64,000 nt of DNA from Siphonodentalium dalli (GCA_032622095.1 CP136068.1:115803509-115867508), one strand, 5' to 3'. Positions 42,567 to 54,552 are shown, numbered from the stretch's first letter. The notes: generated from the sequence alone by a model not told the origin. Numbers and translations are program-made.

Positions 42567-44069
42567 GGGCGCGTACACATGGCCAGCAAGAAAATATCAG
42601 GTATGCCCCATGTGACTTACTTGACCAATGAAATAAATAATACCGGAAAATATCCAGACGAAGGCAGCGCGCTGATATTTTATCGCCAATTGGTGAAATG
42701 TGTTCACCTTGATAGGTGGTCATCGGTATCCGTTAACTAATCTCGCGGGGATATGATCGTAACAATTCAAGCGCTCGAGTTATGATCCATCAATGGTATC
42801 GTCTGTTTCAACATAACGTATTTCCATGTTATATTGGTTGTCAGAACCGCTGATGTATATACGTGTGTGCAGAGCCGTGGTAACAGGGGGGGGGGTTGGG
42901 TGTCTCACCCCCCCCCCCAACTTTGGTCAAAATTTTCAACATTTGGAAATTTCATACCTGCCAAAACATAAGTTGGAAATTTCACACCAACAATAGGTTG
43001 AAAATGTTCTTGATGTTTGATTTTCAAAAAATTTCTTGCAATGGGGGGAATTAATTGTTTTTGGACCAATATTTGCATATTTTCCTATTTTTGGTAAAAC
43101 ATTATGGTCTGAAATGGTTATCAGATGGAAACTTTCCAACCTCAGGGGGGTGACAGGTTGGAAATTTCCAACACTTGGAAAGCTTGTGTCCTGCCCCCCC
43201 CCCGTGGCCAGTCAAAAGTAAAAAACTGCTAGTTAATTTAAGAAAACAATATTGTCGTACATTTGGTCAACATTGTCATTGGAATTGTTATCAGTTGTAA
43301 ATTTTCCAACCTAGGTGGGGTGTCAGGTTTGAAATTTCCAACTCTAGGAATGTTTGAGGACAGTCTAGATGGTAGGATTTAGCGATTTTCTTCTTAAGAT
43401 TACAAAATTTTCGCACACCGGGCCGAACCATGGTCTAATGTTAGGCCTAAGAGTATTGAGGTGCAAGGGGGTGCAAATGGAATTATGGAAAACTTGTGTT
43501 TGGTCTGATTCTGATTCAAGGGGGTGCAGTTTCCCAAGGTGGACATCCTCCCAAACGGAAACCCTCTAGCCACGTCCCTGCGTGTATGGGGATGCTTTAT
43601 AAGTTGGTACCTCACATGCCTTGATTTAGTTGTTTTACTTTAATTTGGACTGTATGTACGTTTCGAATAAGAAATTGTTGGCGGCTCCTCGCTCTTCTCG
43701 CATGTGGGATGTGGCTCAGAGCCGAACCCACCAAATGTCTGTTTAGATGTCGTTTCGTGTGTTCATGAAGAACACACATCCCTACTCCAACGACGAGGGC
43801 GCATTCCTTTCTCGTTAAAATAGGTGGCATTTTAAATTGTCCATAACACTTTATAACTCTATGAATATTCGATATGGACTATAGATTGTTTGTCCGCAGT
43901 AATTCACTTCAACAAACAAGACTAACACTATTCACATTCAGCTCAATCAACGCCATATCACCCGCCGCTTTCTCACGGGCGTAATCTTTGCAGCAAGAAA
44001 ATATCAGAGTACAATTGTACCTGATATTTTCTTGCAGATATTTTCTTGCAGCTTCATGTGTACGCGCCC
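42567..44069. mobile_element. PIF/Harbinger-like non-autonomous element (TAA target duplication)
   Basis: Left end GGGCGCGTACACATGGCCAG, right end (reverse complement) GGGCGCGTACACATGAAGCTG; both continue CAAGAAAATATC and AGGTA. TAA flanks at 42564-42566 and 44070-44072. The right TIR contains a 14-bp duplication of AGATATTTTCTTGC. The 1.5-kb interior has poly-G/C runs and repeated TTGGAAATTTC words, with no recognisable transposase. Confidence 0.75.
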
Positions 44070-44339
44070 TAAACTCACCCTCTGGTGACCTCATTCTTCA
44101 AAATGTCCAGCACATTATTTTGAGGCCTGATAAATTCTCATTAATATCCCATTTAACATCAAATGGTAATTCAGTTGGTCACTAAACTCATGATTTATCG
44201 CAAATAGATACATCAAAAAAATTTCAGCATGACATTTGGGGTTCTAAACACCTAAAAAAAAGTAAGTCCCCCCTAATATATTTGTTAATATGTTATGAAA
44301 TATGAGATGGATTTTGACGAAACATCATTCAATTGTTTT

Positions 44340-44345
44340 GTGGTA
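44340..44345. other. Left target-site duplication (GTGGTA) of the large foldback
   Basis: GTGGTA directly precedes the left arm; the identical hexamer follows the right arm at 56786-56791. Confidence 0.65.
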
Positions 44346-45012
44346 AGAAGAATAGATGTCTCGTTCGCTTCACATCTAAAAATAGAATCTTTGGGGTCTA
44401 AAATTGGTTGTACTAAAATATTCCCAAAATATCAAAACCCAAAAAAAATTTCAAAACTTCCAAAATTTATTTTTCCAAAAAATTTCAAAATCCCAAAATT
44501 ATTTTTTTCCAAAAACAAAAATTTCAAAATCCCCAAATTTCAAAAAAAGATAAAATTTCAAAACCCTCAAAATTATTTCTCTAAAAAAAAAAGTTTAAAT
44601 AAAAAATTTATAACGAGTTTTCGGTTTCTGATAATCTCGATATTAAAATGTCGAATGTTAAATTATTTGCGTGTAATATCTTTCGTTATTTTTTTTGTTC
44701 AAATATTTTTCATGAAATTATTAATCGATGTTTAGAAATAGCTTTATTGGACATTGTGACCATCGGTATGAATGCATACATTCCAGTGTTTATCGGACGC
44801 AGTTCATACATATATAATTGTCATACCTGAAAATAGACACCATTACTCTTACATAAATAATAAAGAGCGTTTATTCTTAACTTCTCTATCCCAGATGAAG
44901 TTATTGAGTATATGACAGGTGTGTAATATCGTGAATTATTGGAAGTATTGAGATGTACTATGTTGAATCACGAGTGGACAACCCCCCAGAATGAACTGTC
45001 ATATTCGATGGA

Positions 45013-45138
45013 ACATATTATGTACACGTGATCACACACGACATTGTGGGTAACAATGTGTCTTTCACACCTTGCACATATTATGTACACGTGATCACAC
45101 ACGACATTGTGGGTAACAATGTGTCTTTCACACCTTGC
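45013..45138. repeat. 63-bp tandem duplication unique to the left arm
   Basis: ACATATTATGTACACGTGATC begins at both 45013 and 45076; the right arm has this segment once (56048-56120). Confidence 0.8.
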
Positions 45139-46200
45139 TTTACCAAATGAATTCTATTATATTCCCGTTCACAATTATATGCCATTCAGAAAACATATCG
45201 ATTTAATGTCTGAGCAGAATTAGTTGTTTAACGGGTTAGTATCAATTAAGGTTGATAAACTGTGTCATTAACACGATAATTAGTTATCCAAAACATGCAT
45301 ACATAATACGTCCAGGTCGTGAGACACTCAATTATAGAAATTGGTTCGGTGTCATTGTTATAACAACATTACGTAATAACCACTTATCACTCCATTCACA
45401 CTTACGATCATTTTGTATACCAAAACTCCAGTTAGCACCGATGATGTAACATTATATCACTGCTATTGTATCAATTGATAGGTTCAGACAAGTTCGATGT
45501 TTAGAAAAGAAAAGTTACCTATAATTCTGCTGTGGTTAAGCAGTCCATTATTTAGGGCATACCTGTATGTAGGCCTATCGGTGGATGAATAGTCTGCCGG
45601 AGAAGTACTGTGTAGACAGGTCTTGTCGGTAAGAGAGTCAGACGAGAAGTGAAGGTTCGGCTATTAAAACATAGTAATGCGATAGCGAACATCAAACGAG
45701 TCTGCGCACGCATATCTGTCAAAAGGATACAATAGCAGTCATTGGTCAATTTATCCCCGGTGTCAGCTCAGTACCCAATCGGGACGAAGCCGAAGGTCAA
45801 CTCATTTTTTTTGCTCATTATAGTACGTCACTTGGACATTTTATCAGTTTATCACGTGATCACTAAATGTGGCAATCGGGTATCCACCGATGCCTGCAAT
45901 TTATTATTTATAATAATTGGACTCATTGATCTCACGTAAATAATACTCTTAGTTGTTCCAATAAAATAGTTATCAAATTCGATCACCAATAGATTTGACT
46001 GTGGAATATAATGACCTTTAACTTATTTATCGATCTATGTTAGAACATGGTCTTAACAAAAAACTTGACCATAACAAAAATTACCTTACATTTATATATG
46101 AAACTAATTAGACCATACATAAATATTGTCAGCTTATCGTCTGATGAGCAAATCCGATGTTTATCAAAAATAGTACAACTTCCAGTTGGTAATTAGTCTT

Positions 46201-47950
46201 ACGAATGAAGAGCGTTGAACATATACGAAATTACTACACGAATGAACTGAAATTTATATTTTCACATCTTACCAACAACAGATACAGACATAGTCATAGT
46301 GTTATACTATCTTACATGTACCCATGCTATGACATCATTCGAAGGGGCAATACACTCAAGGAGTTAAAGTGACACGAAACAAGGGACGTGATGTAATATT
46401 GGTGTTTGAATCTTAAAGGAACACAAGACACTCTAAAGGGACATTCATTATGAATGAATGTTAACAATACAAGCACACGAATGAAGAGCGTTGAACATAT
46501 ACGAAATTACTACACGAATGAACTGAAATTTATATTTCACATCTTACCAACAACAGATACAGACATAGTCATAGTGTTATACTATCTTACATGTACACAC
46601 GCTATGACATCATTCGAAGGGGCAATACACTCAAGGAGTTAATGTGACACGAAACAAGGGACGTGATGTAATATTGGTGTTTGAATCTTAAAGGAACACA
46701 AGACACTCTAAAGGGACATTCATTATGAATGAATGTTAACAATACAAGCACACGAATGAAGAGCGTTGAACATATACAAAATTACAAGACACTCTAAAGG
46801 GACATTCATTATGAATGAATGTTAACAATACAAGCACACGAATGAAGAGCGTTGAACATATACGAAATTACTACACGAATGAACTGAAATTTATATTTTC
46901 ACATCTTACCAACAACAGATACAGACATAGTCATAGTGTTATACTATCTTACATGTACCCATGCTATGACAACATTCGAAGGGGCAATACACTCAAGGAG
47001 TTAAAGTGACACGAAACAAGGGACGTGATGTAATATTGGTGTTTGAATCTTAAAGGAACACAAGACACTCTAAAGGGACATTCATTATGAATGAATGTTA
47101 ACAATACAAGCACACGAATGAAGAGCGTTGAACATATACGAAATTACTACACGAATGAACTGAAATTTATATTTCACATCTTACCAACAACAGATACAGA
47201 CATAGTCATAGTGTTATACTATCTTACATGTACACACGCTATGACATCATTCGAAGGGGCAATACACTCAAGGAGTTAATGTGACACGAAACAAGGGACG
47301 TGATGTAATATTGGTGTTTGAATCTTAAAGGAACACAAGACACTCTAAAGGGACATTCATTATGAATGAATGTTAACAATACAAGCACACGAATGAAGAG
47401 CGTTGAACATATACAAAATTACAAGACACTCTAAAGGGACATTCATTATGAATGAATGTTAACAATACAAGCACACGAATGAAGAGCGTTGAACATATAC
47501 AAAATTACTACACGAATGAATTGAACCTTAAAATTTATATTTCACATCTTACCAACAACCGCTACAGACATAATCATAGTGTTATACTGTCTTGCATGTA
47601 CACACGCTATGAAATCATTAAAGGTGGACAATCCACTCAAGGAGTTAAAGTGACACGAAACAAGGGACGTGATGTAATATTGGTGGTTGAATCTTAAAGG
47701 AACACAAGACACTCTAAAGGGGCACTCATTATGAATGAATGTTAACAATACAAGCACACGAATGAAGAGCGTTGAACATATACAAAATTACTACACGAAT
47801 GAACCTTGAAATTTATATTTCACATCTTACCAACAGCTACAGACATAATCATAGGGTTATACTGTCTTGCATGTACCATGCTATGACATCATTAAAGGGG
47901 GATAATACACGCACGGTGTGGAATGTTAAAGTGACACGAGATAGCGGGGG
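46201..47950. repeat. Left-arm tandem array with higher-order pattern 276-275-86
   Basis: Units begin at 46201, 46477, 46752, 46838, 47114, 47389, 47475 and 47758 (ACGAATGAAGAGCGTTGAAC). Lengths are 276, 275, 86, 276, 275, 86, 283 and a partial. The 637-bp triplet is repeated twice exactly. The 86-bp units are the same internal deletion of a full unit. Each full unit contains the palindrome CATTCATTATGAATGAATG. Confidence 0.9.
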
Positions 47951-47988
47951 TAGCATCACCAAATTACCCTCTGGGGACCTCATTCTGC

Positions 47989-48359
47989 CATCTAAAAATA
48001 GAATCTTTGGGTCTAAAATTGGTTGTACTAAAATATTCCCAAAAACCCAAAACTTCAAAAATTTCTAAAAACTTCCAAAATTTCAAAAAACTTCCAAAAT
48101 TTCAAAAACTTAAAAAATAAGACCCCGGCGGCGGCATTGCAGTATTTTACTGCGGGGTCCGCCGGCGGCGGACCCCGGCGGCGGCGGCGGCATTGCGGTA
48201 TTTTACTTCAAAAATTTCAAAAACTTCAAAAATTTCAAAAAAATTCCAAAATTTCAAAAACTTCAAAAATAAGACCCCGGCGGCGGCGGCGCCGCCGCCG
48301 CAGTAAAATACCGCAATGCCGCCGCCGCCGCCGCCGCCAGCGGACCCCGCAGTAAAATA
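47989..48359. repeat. Foldback central spacer with GC-rich nested hairpins
   Basis: Starts with a direct copy of the left terminal block (ATCTAAAAATAGAATCTTTG ... ACTAAAATATTCCCAAAA, compare 44377-44430), then CTTCAAAAATTTC repeats alternating with hairpins of GACCCCGGCGGCGGC, GCGGGGTCCGCC and GGCGGCGGCGCCGCCGCC. ATTGC(A/G)GTATTTTACT and AGTAAAATACCGCAAT are further inverted words. The self-complementary centre lies near 48290. Apparent frames here (48137-48355, Arg-rich) are artefacts. Confidence 0.75.
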
Positions 48360-48410
48360 GCAGAATGAGGTCCCCAGAGGGTAATTTGGTGATGCTACCC
48401 CCGCTATCTC

Positions 48411-50078
48411 GTGTCACTTTAACATTCCACACCGTGCGTGTATTATCCCCCTTTAATGATGTCATAGCATGGTACATGCAAGACAGTATAACCCTATGAT
48501 TATGTCTGTAGCTGTTGGTAAGATGTGAAATATAAATTTCAAGGTTCATTCGTGTAGTAATTTTGTATATGTTCAACGCTCTTCATTCGTGTGCTTGTAT
48601 TGTTAACATTCATTCATAATGAGTGCCCCTTTAGAGTGTCTTGTGTTCCTTTAAGATTCAACCACCAATATTACATCACGTCCCTTGTTTCGTGTCACTT
48701 TAACTCCTTGAGTGGATTGTCCACCTTTAATGATTTCATAGCGTGTGTACATGCAAGACAGTATAACACTATGATTATGTCTGTAGCGGTTGTTGGTAAG
48801 ATGTGAAATATAAATTTTAAGGTTCAATTCATTCGTGTAGTAATTTTGTATATGTTCAACGCTCTTCATTCGTGTGCTTGTATTGTTAACATTCATTCAT
48901 AATGAATGTCCCTTTAGAGTGTCTTGTAATTTTGTATATGTTCAACGCTCTTCATTCGTGTGCTTGTATTGTTAACATTCATTCATAATGAATGTCCCTT
49001 TAGAGTGTCTTGTGTTCCTTTAAGATTCAAACACCAATATTACATCACGTCCCTTGTTTCGTGTCACATTAACTCCTTGAGTGTATTGCCCCTTCGAATG
49101 ATGTCATAGCGTGTGTACATGTAAGATAGTATAACACTATGACTATGTCTGTATCTGTTGTTGGTAAGATGTGAAATATAAATTTCAGTTCATTCGTGTA
49201 GTAATTTCGTATATGTTCAACGCTCTTCATTCGTGTGCTTGTATTGTTAACATTCATTCATAATGAATGTCCCTTTAGAGTGTCTTGTGTTCCTTTAAGA
49301 TTCAAACACCAATATTACATCACGTCCCTTGTTTCGTGTCACTTTAACTCCTTGAGTGTATTGCCCCTTCGAATGATGTCATAGCATGGGTACATGTAAG
49401 ATAGTATAACACTATGACTATGTCTGTATCTGTTGTTGGTAAGATGTGAAAATATAAATTTCAGTTCATTCGTGTAGTAATTTCGTATATGTTCAACGCT
49501 CTTCATTCGTGTGCTTGTATTGTTAACATTCATTCATAATGAATGTCCCTTTAGAGTGTCTTGTGTTCCTTTAAGATTCAAACACCAATATTACATCACG
49601 TCCCTTGTTTCGTGTCACTTTAACTCCTTGAGTGTATTGCCCCTTCGAATGATGTCATAGCATGGGTACATGTAAGATAGTATAACACTATGACTATGTC
49701 TGTATCTGTTGTTGGTAAGATGTGAAAATATAAATTTCAGTTCATTCGTGTAGTAATTTCGTATATGTTCAACGCTCTTCATTCGTGTGCTTGTATTGTT
49801 AACATTCATTCATAATGAATGTCCCTTTAGAGTGTCTTGTGTTCCTTTAAGATTCAAACACCAATATTACATCACGTCCCTTGTTTCGTGTCACATTAAC
49901 TCCTTGAGTGTATTGCCCCTTCGAATGATGTCATAGCGTGTGTACATGTAAGATAGTATAACACTATGACTATGTCTGTATCTGTTGTTGGTAAGATGTG
50001 AAATATAAATTTCAGTTCATTCGTGTAGTAATTTCGTATATGTTCAACGCTCTTCATTCGTGTGCTTGTATTGTTAAC
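48411..50078. repeat. Right-arm tandem array (pattern 283-86-275-276-276-275-276)
   Basis: Unit boundaries fall at 48590, 48873, 48959, 49234, 49510, 49786, 50061 and, beyond the Gypsy insertion, 54993 (276 bp once the insertion is removed). Compared with the left arm one 86-bp unit is replaced by a full 276-bp unit. Confidence 0.9.
50074..50078. other. Target-site duplication TTAAC of the Gypsy element (left copy)
   Basis: TTAAC at 50074-50078 is matched by TTAAC at 54730-54734 immediately outside the other LTR. A 5-bp duplication is typical of Ty3/Gypsy integration. Confidence 0.8.
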
Positions 50079-50236
50079 TATGATGTTGCTGGTGGTTTAA
50101 TTGGTTAGCATTTAAATAGAATTGGTTGATCAAATTGAGAACACGTTTATTGCAAACCTGGACGCTGACATATTGGTTTACTTAATAATCCGGAATACCC
50201 GGTTCGCATGAAACGGAACATACTAAGAACATTACA
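50079..50236 (-). repeat. 3' LTR of Gypsy element
   Basis: 158 bp. In element orientation starts TGTAATGTTC and ends ATCATA. Identical to 54572-54729. Confidence 0.88.
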
Positions 50237-50250
50237 TCCCTATCTACCTT
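50237..50250 (-). other. Polypurine tract of Gypsy element
   Basis: In element orientation AAGGTAGATAGGGA immediately precedes the TGTAATG start of the 3' LTR, the expected plus-strand primer position. Confidence 0.6.
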
Positions 50251-50424
50251 AAAGGATTTGAAAAAACATTTAAACAAAAACAAGATCTAAACTCTACTAG
50301 TGTGATTACTACTTAGTAGTGAAATGAAAACTTCTATGTGTAAAATGAAAAGCATTAACAGTTCGTATAACTCTAGTTGAAGCCCAAACAGTAACGATCA
50401 CCATAACTACTCAAGACTAATATT

Positions 50425-51924
50425 TTAGTCACAGTCATAATCATCCAGATATGCTGGTGCCTTTCTGTTACGACTCGGTCTCCTGGCTTCTCCTGTGTCA
50501 TTTAGCACAATACTGTTATCAACCTGATTGTCATTTCCATCAGCATCGTTTAATGACTGATCACTCGAGTCAACTGGTTCTTCACAATGTTCGTATGGTA
50601 TGTATACACGTTTGAAGTGAGAACTGTTACGGGTTATTCTGTGAATGTTATTTTCAGCAGTTATCATGGATCCTTTTACAGCAATAACAAGATATGGTGT
50701 TGGATTGAATGGTGTATCAAGTTTGTTCTTACGGATTTGTTTCACAATAACAGTGTCACCAACACAAATGTCACTACCTCTAGCATTCTTGTCGGCTCTT
50801 TCTTTCATCTTCTCCTTCGCCAATCTATCTCTCTGTTGTAACTGTTCATCGATTACAGGATTAAAAGTCTCTGGTAGTGTAGTTTTGATTGATCTACCCA
50901 ACAGTAACTCGGATGGTGACTTATCAAGCGTGGAATGAGGGGTCGCTCGATAATTTCTCAGGAATGAGTACAGTCTCTGTTTCCAAGGCTGCTTCTCTGC
51001 GTTACTAGCAGTTATTGTTCGTTTGAGAGTACGCATGAACCTTTCGACTTCTCCATTTGCTTTCGGCCAATACGGGGTTACTTTCCGGTGTTTGAATCCC
51101 AGATGTTCAGCAAATGTTCTCATGTCATTAGAGTTGAATGGTGGTCCATTGTCGGTTTTCAAGATATTACACACACCGAACAAAGAAAATATCTTGTCGA
51201 ATACTGGAATCACAGTTTTGGCTGCGGTTGATCGTACAATTTCAACTATTGGAAATCGAGAATAGTCGTCAACGATGACTAGCAGGTACTCTCCAGTTGG
51301 TGTCGGTCCCCAGAAATCTGCGCTCAACGATTGCCACGGTCCATCAGGTAGCGGTGACATTTTCAACGGTTCAGCATTCGATATCGGGTTTGAAGCTTGG
51401 CAAGGAATGCATGATTTTACACGATTTTCCACCATCTTGTCAATGTTAGGGAACCAAACTTTCTCTCGAATCAGACGTTTCGTTTTTACTATACCCTGAT
51501 GCCCTTGGTGCGCGAGTGAAATCACACGGTCTTGTAGTGACTCAGGGATCACAAGTCGATTATTTCGAAGGAGGAGACTTCCATTGCTGTCTGATGCAAG
51601 GTCACTTCGTACATTGTAGAAACTGCTGTACAATGAACTTTTACACAAACTGTTGTCCCAGTCATCGTGTTGTACGAATTTTATCACATTTTGGAGTGTC
51701 TCGTCATTCTTTACAGCTTCGCGAATTTCATCGATTGTCATCGCTTTTGGTACGGCATGTAAAGTCAGAAAGTTAATGTATTCTTCTGCTACTTTGGTAG
51801 CACGAGTGTCACTTTGCGGTGTGTCGGCACTCATCGGATGACGTGACAGATAGTCAACTGGGTTATCTTTGCCTGGTGAAAATTTTAATGTCATTTCATA
51901 TGGTTGTAGACGTATAGTGTCCAT
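50425..51924 (-). pseudogene. Gypsy pol: RNase H end, integrase and C-terminal region
   Basis: 499 codons. The usable reading begins at IRLQPYEMTLKF, continuing RNase H/connection sequence after a frame change (the first residues before it are out of frame). The HHCC zinc domain is HQGHQG...SCIPCQ. The catalytic DDE triad appears as SADFWGP, KTDNGPPF and ANGEVERF. A basic C-terminal part follows with GDTVIVKQ and an acidic tail. The integrase itself is uninterrupted, but it cannot be expressed with RT without crossing the frame break near 51925. Confidence 0.85.
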
Positions 51925-52310
51925 CGTTCCAACCTCGCAGATGGTTTAGAATTTGGATTTCCAAAGATTCCGAGTAGCGGTTTGTGATCTGTGATTATGG
52001 TGAATGGCTTTCCATAAACGTAAAGGTGAAAATGTTCGCATGACCAAATAACTCCAAGACCTTCGCGTTCAGTTTGGGAATAGCGCTGCTCTACTGGTGT
52101 TAGCGATCGACTGGCGTATGAGACAATACGGGATTCATCAGTCTTGGTGTCTTTCTGTGTTAGCATCGCAGCAATTCCAACAGGGCTCGCGTCGACAACA
52201 ATGGTGGTTTCTTTTGAGGTGTCAAAATATGTCATGACTGGTGTTGATGACAGTGCACTTCTGAGTTTCGCCATCGCAGTGTCATGTTTCTGTCTCCAAT
52301 CGTACTTCAC
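51891..52310 (-). pseudogene. Gypsy pol: RNase H domain fragment
   Basis: About 139 codons, beginning KYDWRQKHDTAM and including VVDASPVGIAAML (first acidic residue), YSQTEREGLGVIWS and ITDHKPLLGIF, all standard Ty3/Gypsy RNase H landmarks. It is out of frame with the RT above and with the integrase below. The upstream junction implies a short deletion: the RT frame ends NYTSRFTP-stop where about a dozen residues are normally found before ELTRK. The downstream junction is a 1-2 base change within the ERW-T-IRLQPYE segment. Confidence 0.85.
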
Positions 52311-52326
52311 ATTTTTCCTTGTTAGC

Positions 52327-54510
52327 TCACGGAGTGAACCGCGACGTGTAATTCACCATTCCTAAAAAACTCCGTACTTCGCCAACAGATTTTGGTGTCG
52401 CGACGTTTACAATCGCATCAATTTTTCTTGGGTCTGGTTCCATCCCTGCTGAGCTGAACACAAATCCATAAAACTCAAGTCGAGATTTTTGGAATCGGCA
52501 CTTTTCGCGATTTAAGGTTAAGCCGCGTTCACTCAGACGTTCCATGACTGCACGGAGATTCAAATCATGTTGTTTTTTGGTCTCCGCATATATCAGGATA
52601 TCATCGCTAAGATTCATTACACCATGAAGACCACTCAGTGTTTCGCGGATAACGTTTTGAAATATTTCACTGGCCATGTTGACCCCGAACATTAATCTCT
52701 TGTAGCGTCGTAGTCCAATATGTGTCGAAAATGTTGTAATGTGTCGTGAATCAGGTGATAGCTCTAACTGATTGTACGCCTGGACCAGATCCAATTTCGA
52801 AAACACGGTTGCGCCATTGATATCGTGGATTATATCATCGACGGTCGGCATAATGTGTCTTTCTCGTTGTATTGCTTGGTTAGCTGCGCGCATATCTATG
52901 CAAAGTCGCACTTGACCTGGTGTCGATTTTGGAACGATCACACAAGGTGAAACCCATGGAGTTGGACCTTCAATAGTCTCTATTATCCCCATTTTCTCAT
53001 CACGCTCCAGTTGTTCTTCAACTTGCTTCCTCATATGAAAGGGAATCCTGCGGTGTGGTTGTGCTACTGGTTGAATGCTTTCATCAATGTGTAGTTTCAC
53101 TTGGTAATCTTTCAGCTTACCAATTCCATTGAAAAGATGTTCATATTCATTTAGCAACAAGTCGATGTTATCGGTGGTCACAGTTGATACAGAGTTGATG
53201 TGAGGTGCAAATTCTATTAGTTCAAGCTTTACTGCAGTTTCACAAGACAGAAGCGAACCAAACTTTCCTGGAACTACATAAACTGTGTCTGAAACTTCTC
53301 TATCACCCACTTTTATTTCAGCTGAGAATTTTCCAAGAGTCACGATTGGTTTTGTTGCACCGTATGGATAAATCTTGGTTTCTGATTTCATCAGTGTCGG
53401 TTGATTTGTCAGTGTGTGAAAGTCATGTTCATCTAGCACATTAATACCAGCTCCAGAATCGGCTATCATGTTAATCAGAGATCCATTCAGTTGAACATTG
53501 AATGTCGGTTGATTTCGACCACGGATCGCGAAGACATATTCAGCCTCACTTTCACTCGACGACTTGTCTGACAGGTTAGTCTTCTTCATATCTGCAGTTA
53601 ATGTTCTGATTTTTTGATTATTTCGGTTTTGGTGATGGTTCTTCACATTTCGATCTCGACGCGGTGGGCCAGGTGGTGGTAGTTTTGTTGTTGACCTGCA
53701 TACAGCCTTAAAATGATCAAAACGAAGACATGCCATGCATTGTTTTCCGTAGGCGGGACATCCTGTTCTTCCTCCAGGGTGGGGGTAATTTCCACCACAC
53801 AATCCACATTTGGTGTTTCGCTGACTGTATTTTGGTCGGACTGGTTGGTCACGGTAGTGTGATGAGTCGAACTGTTTGTCATGTCGACGATAACCGGTAT
53901 GAGGTGATTTGTGTTTTGAAATAACATTGACGTCTCTAGATTTTGGCGATTCCATTTCCCTGGTGTGCTTCACAGCGGCTTCTTCTGCACGAGCTTTGTC
54001 AAGTAATTGTTTGAGCGTCATGTTACCGTCACGCAGAGCATCTTGTCGTAGCTTCGATGAAATGCATCCCTGTATTATCTGTGTTTTTATCTCTCGGTCC
54101 TCTTCGGTGAACTCACAGTACTTCGCAAGCTTCTTTAGACGGGTGTGAAATATATCAACAGTCTCATCAGGGCTCTGGTCAGATTTCCGGAAGATGTGAA
54201 TCTCCATTTCCCTGTTCCTTTGTGGTGTGAAGTGTTGATTTAAAGCTTCTATAGCCACATCAAATGTTGATCGAGCATCATTGGGATCAACAACAGCGGG
54301 CAAATTTGTATTTGGTAATGTTTCAAAAATGTCCACGATTTCGTCACCCACATAATGAAGGAGTAGGGCTCGTTGTCGGGCTGCATCAGCAATGCTCATA
54401 GCCACAAGTAGGTTTTTAAACTTCTTGGCCCATTTTTCCCAACGCACGCCAACGCCGCCGGCCTCGGGACTTGGATCAAAAGTCGGAAAATCGGGTATTG
54501 CAGCACACAT
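52327..54510 (-). CDS. Gypsy gag-protease-reverse transcriptase polyprotein (truncated)
   Basis: 727 codons from ATG 54510. Gag occupies roughly residues 1-230, with the WEKWAKKFKNLL and FIARLKKLA-like capsid helices. A Cys/His-rich segment follows (CGLCGGNYPHP...), then a CCHC knuckle CMACLRFDHFKAVC near residue 260. The protease active site is DSGAG near 352. RT spans about 500-690, with LDLVQAYNQLEL, the catalytic LSDD in place of the usual YxDD near 637, and FLGMVNYTSRF at the end. A TGA then cuts the frame before RNase H because of the deletion near 52330. Codon structure is otherwise undamaged, consistent with youth. Confidence 0.88.
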   Translation of the reverse strand: MCAAIPDFPTFDPSPEAGGVGVRWEKWAKKFKNLLVAMSIADAARQRALLLHYVGDEIVDIFETLPNTNLPAVVDPNDARSTFDVAIEALNQHFTPQRNREMEIHIFRKSDQSPDETVDIFHTRLKKLAKYCEFTEEDREIKTQIIQGCISSKLRQDALRDGNMTLKQLLDKARAEEAAVKHTREMESPKSRDVNVISKHKSPHTGYRRHDKQFDSSHYRDQPVRPKYSQRNTKCGLCGGNYPHPGGRTGCPAYGKQCMACLRFDHFKAVCRSTTKLPPPGPPRRDRNVKNHHQNRNNQKIRTLTADMKKTNLSDKSSSESEAEYVFAIRGRNQPTFNVQLNGSLINMIADSGAGINVLDEHDFHTLTNQPTLMKSETKIYPYGATKPIVTLGKFSAEIKVGDREVSDTVYVVPGKFGSLLSCETAVKLELIEFAPHINSVSTVTTDNIDLLLNEYEHLFNGIGKLKDYQVKLHIDESIQPVAQPHRRIPFHMRKQVEEQLERDEKMGIIETIEGPTPWVSPCVIVPKSTPGQVRLCIDMRAANQAIQRERHIMPTVDDIIHDINGATVFSKLDLVQAYNQLELSPDSRHITTFSTHIGLRRYKRLMFGVNMASEIFQNVIRETLSGLHGVMNLSDDILIYAETKKQHDLNLRAVMERLSERGLTLNREKCRFQKSRLEFYGFVFSSAGMEPDPRKIDAIVNVATPKSVGEVRSFLGMVNYTSRFTP

Positions 54511-54552
54511 ATTTGGTCAGGACGGTATATGTGGGCTCTATCGGGTATCGAT

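Larger units (their letters stand above)
44346..47988 (+). repeat. Foldback left arm
   Basis: From the outside in: a 40-bp terminal block, a run of TTTCAAAA/CCCAAAA-rich DNA (44400-44600), a unique segment with a 63-bp tandem duplication (45013-45138), another unique segment to 46200, the 276-bp tandem array (46201-47950), and the GTAGCATCACC/GGGGACCTCATTCTGC block. Small frames of 60-98 aa recur in the mirror arm only because the arms are copies; none resembles a known protein. Confidence 0.8.

Noticed and set aside
48137-48576. Arg-rich 72-aa and 113-aa frames in the foldback centre
   Set aside because: Translations of CCG/CGG hairpins and reversed arm sequence.
46454-49809. Repeated 62-64 aa frames (starting MNVNNTSTRMK) as a small gene family
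   Set aside because: They are the same frame of each tandem unit, overlap unit boundaries, change C termini with single indels and occur on both strands only because of the inverted arms.
46201-50078. CRISPR-like array
   Set aside because: Repeats of 276 bp and 86 bp with no unique spacers, in a clearly eukaryotic context.
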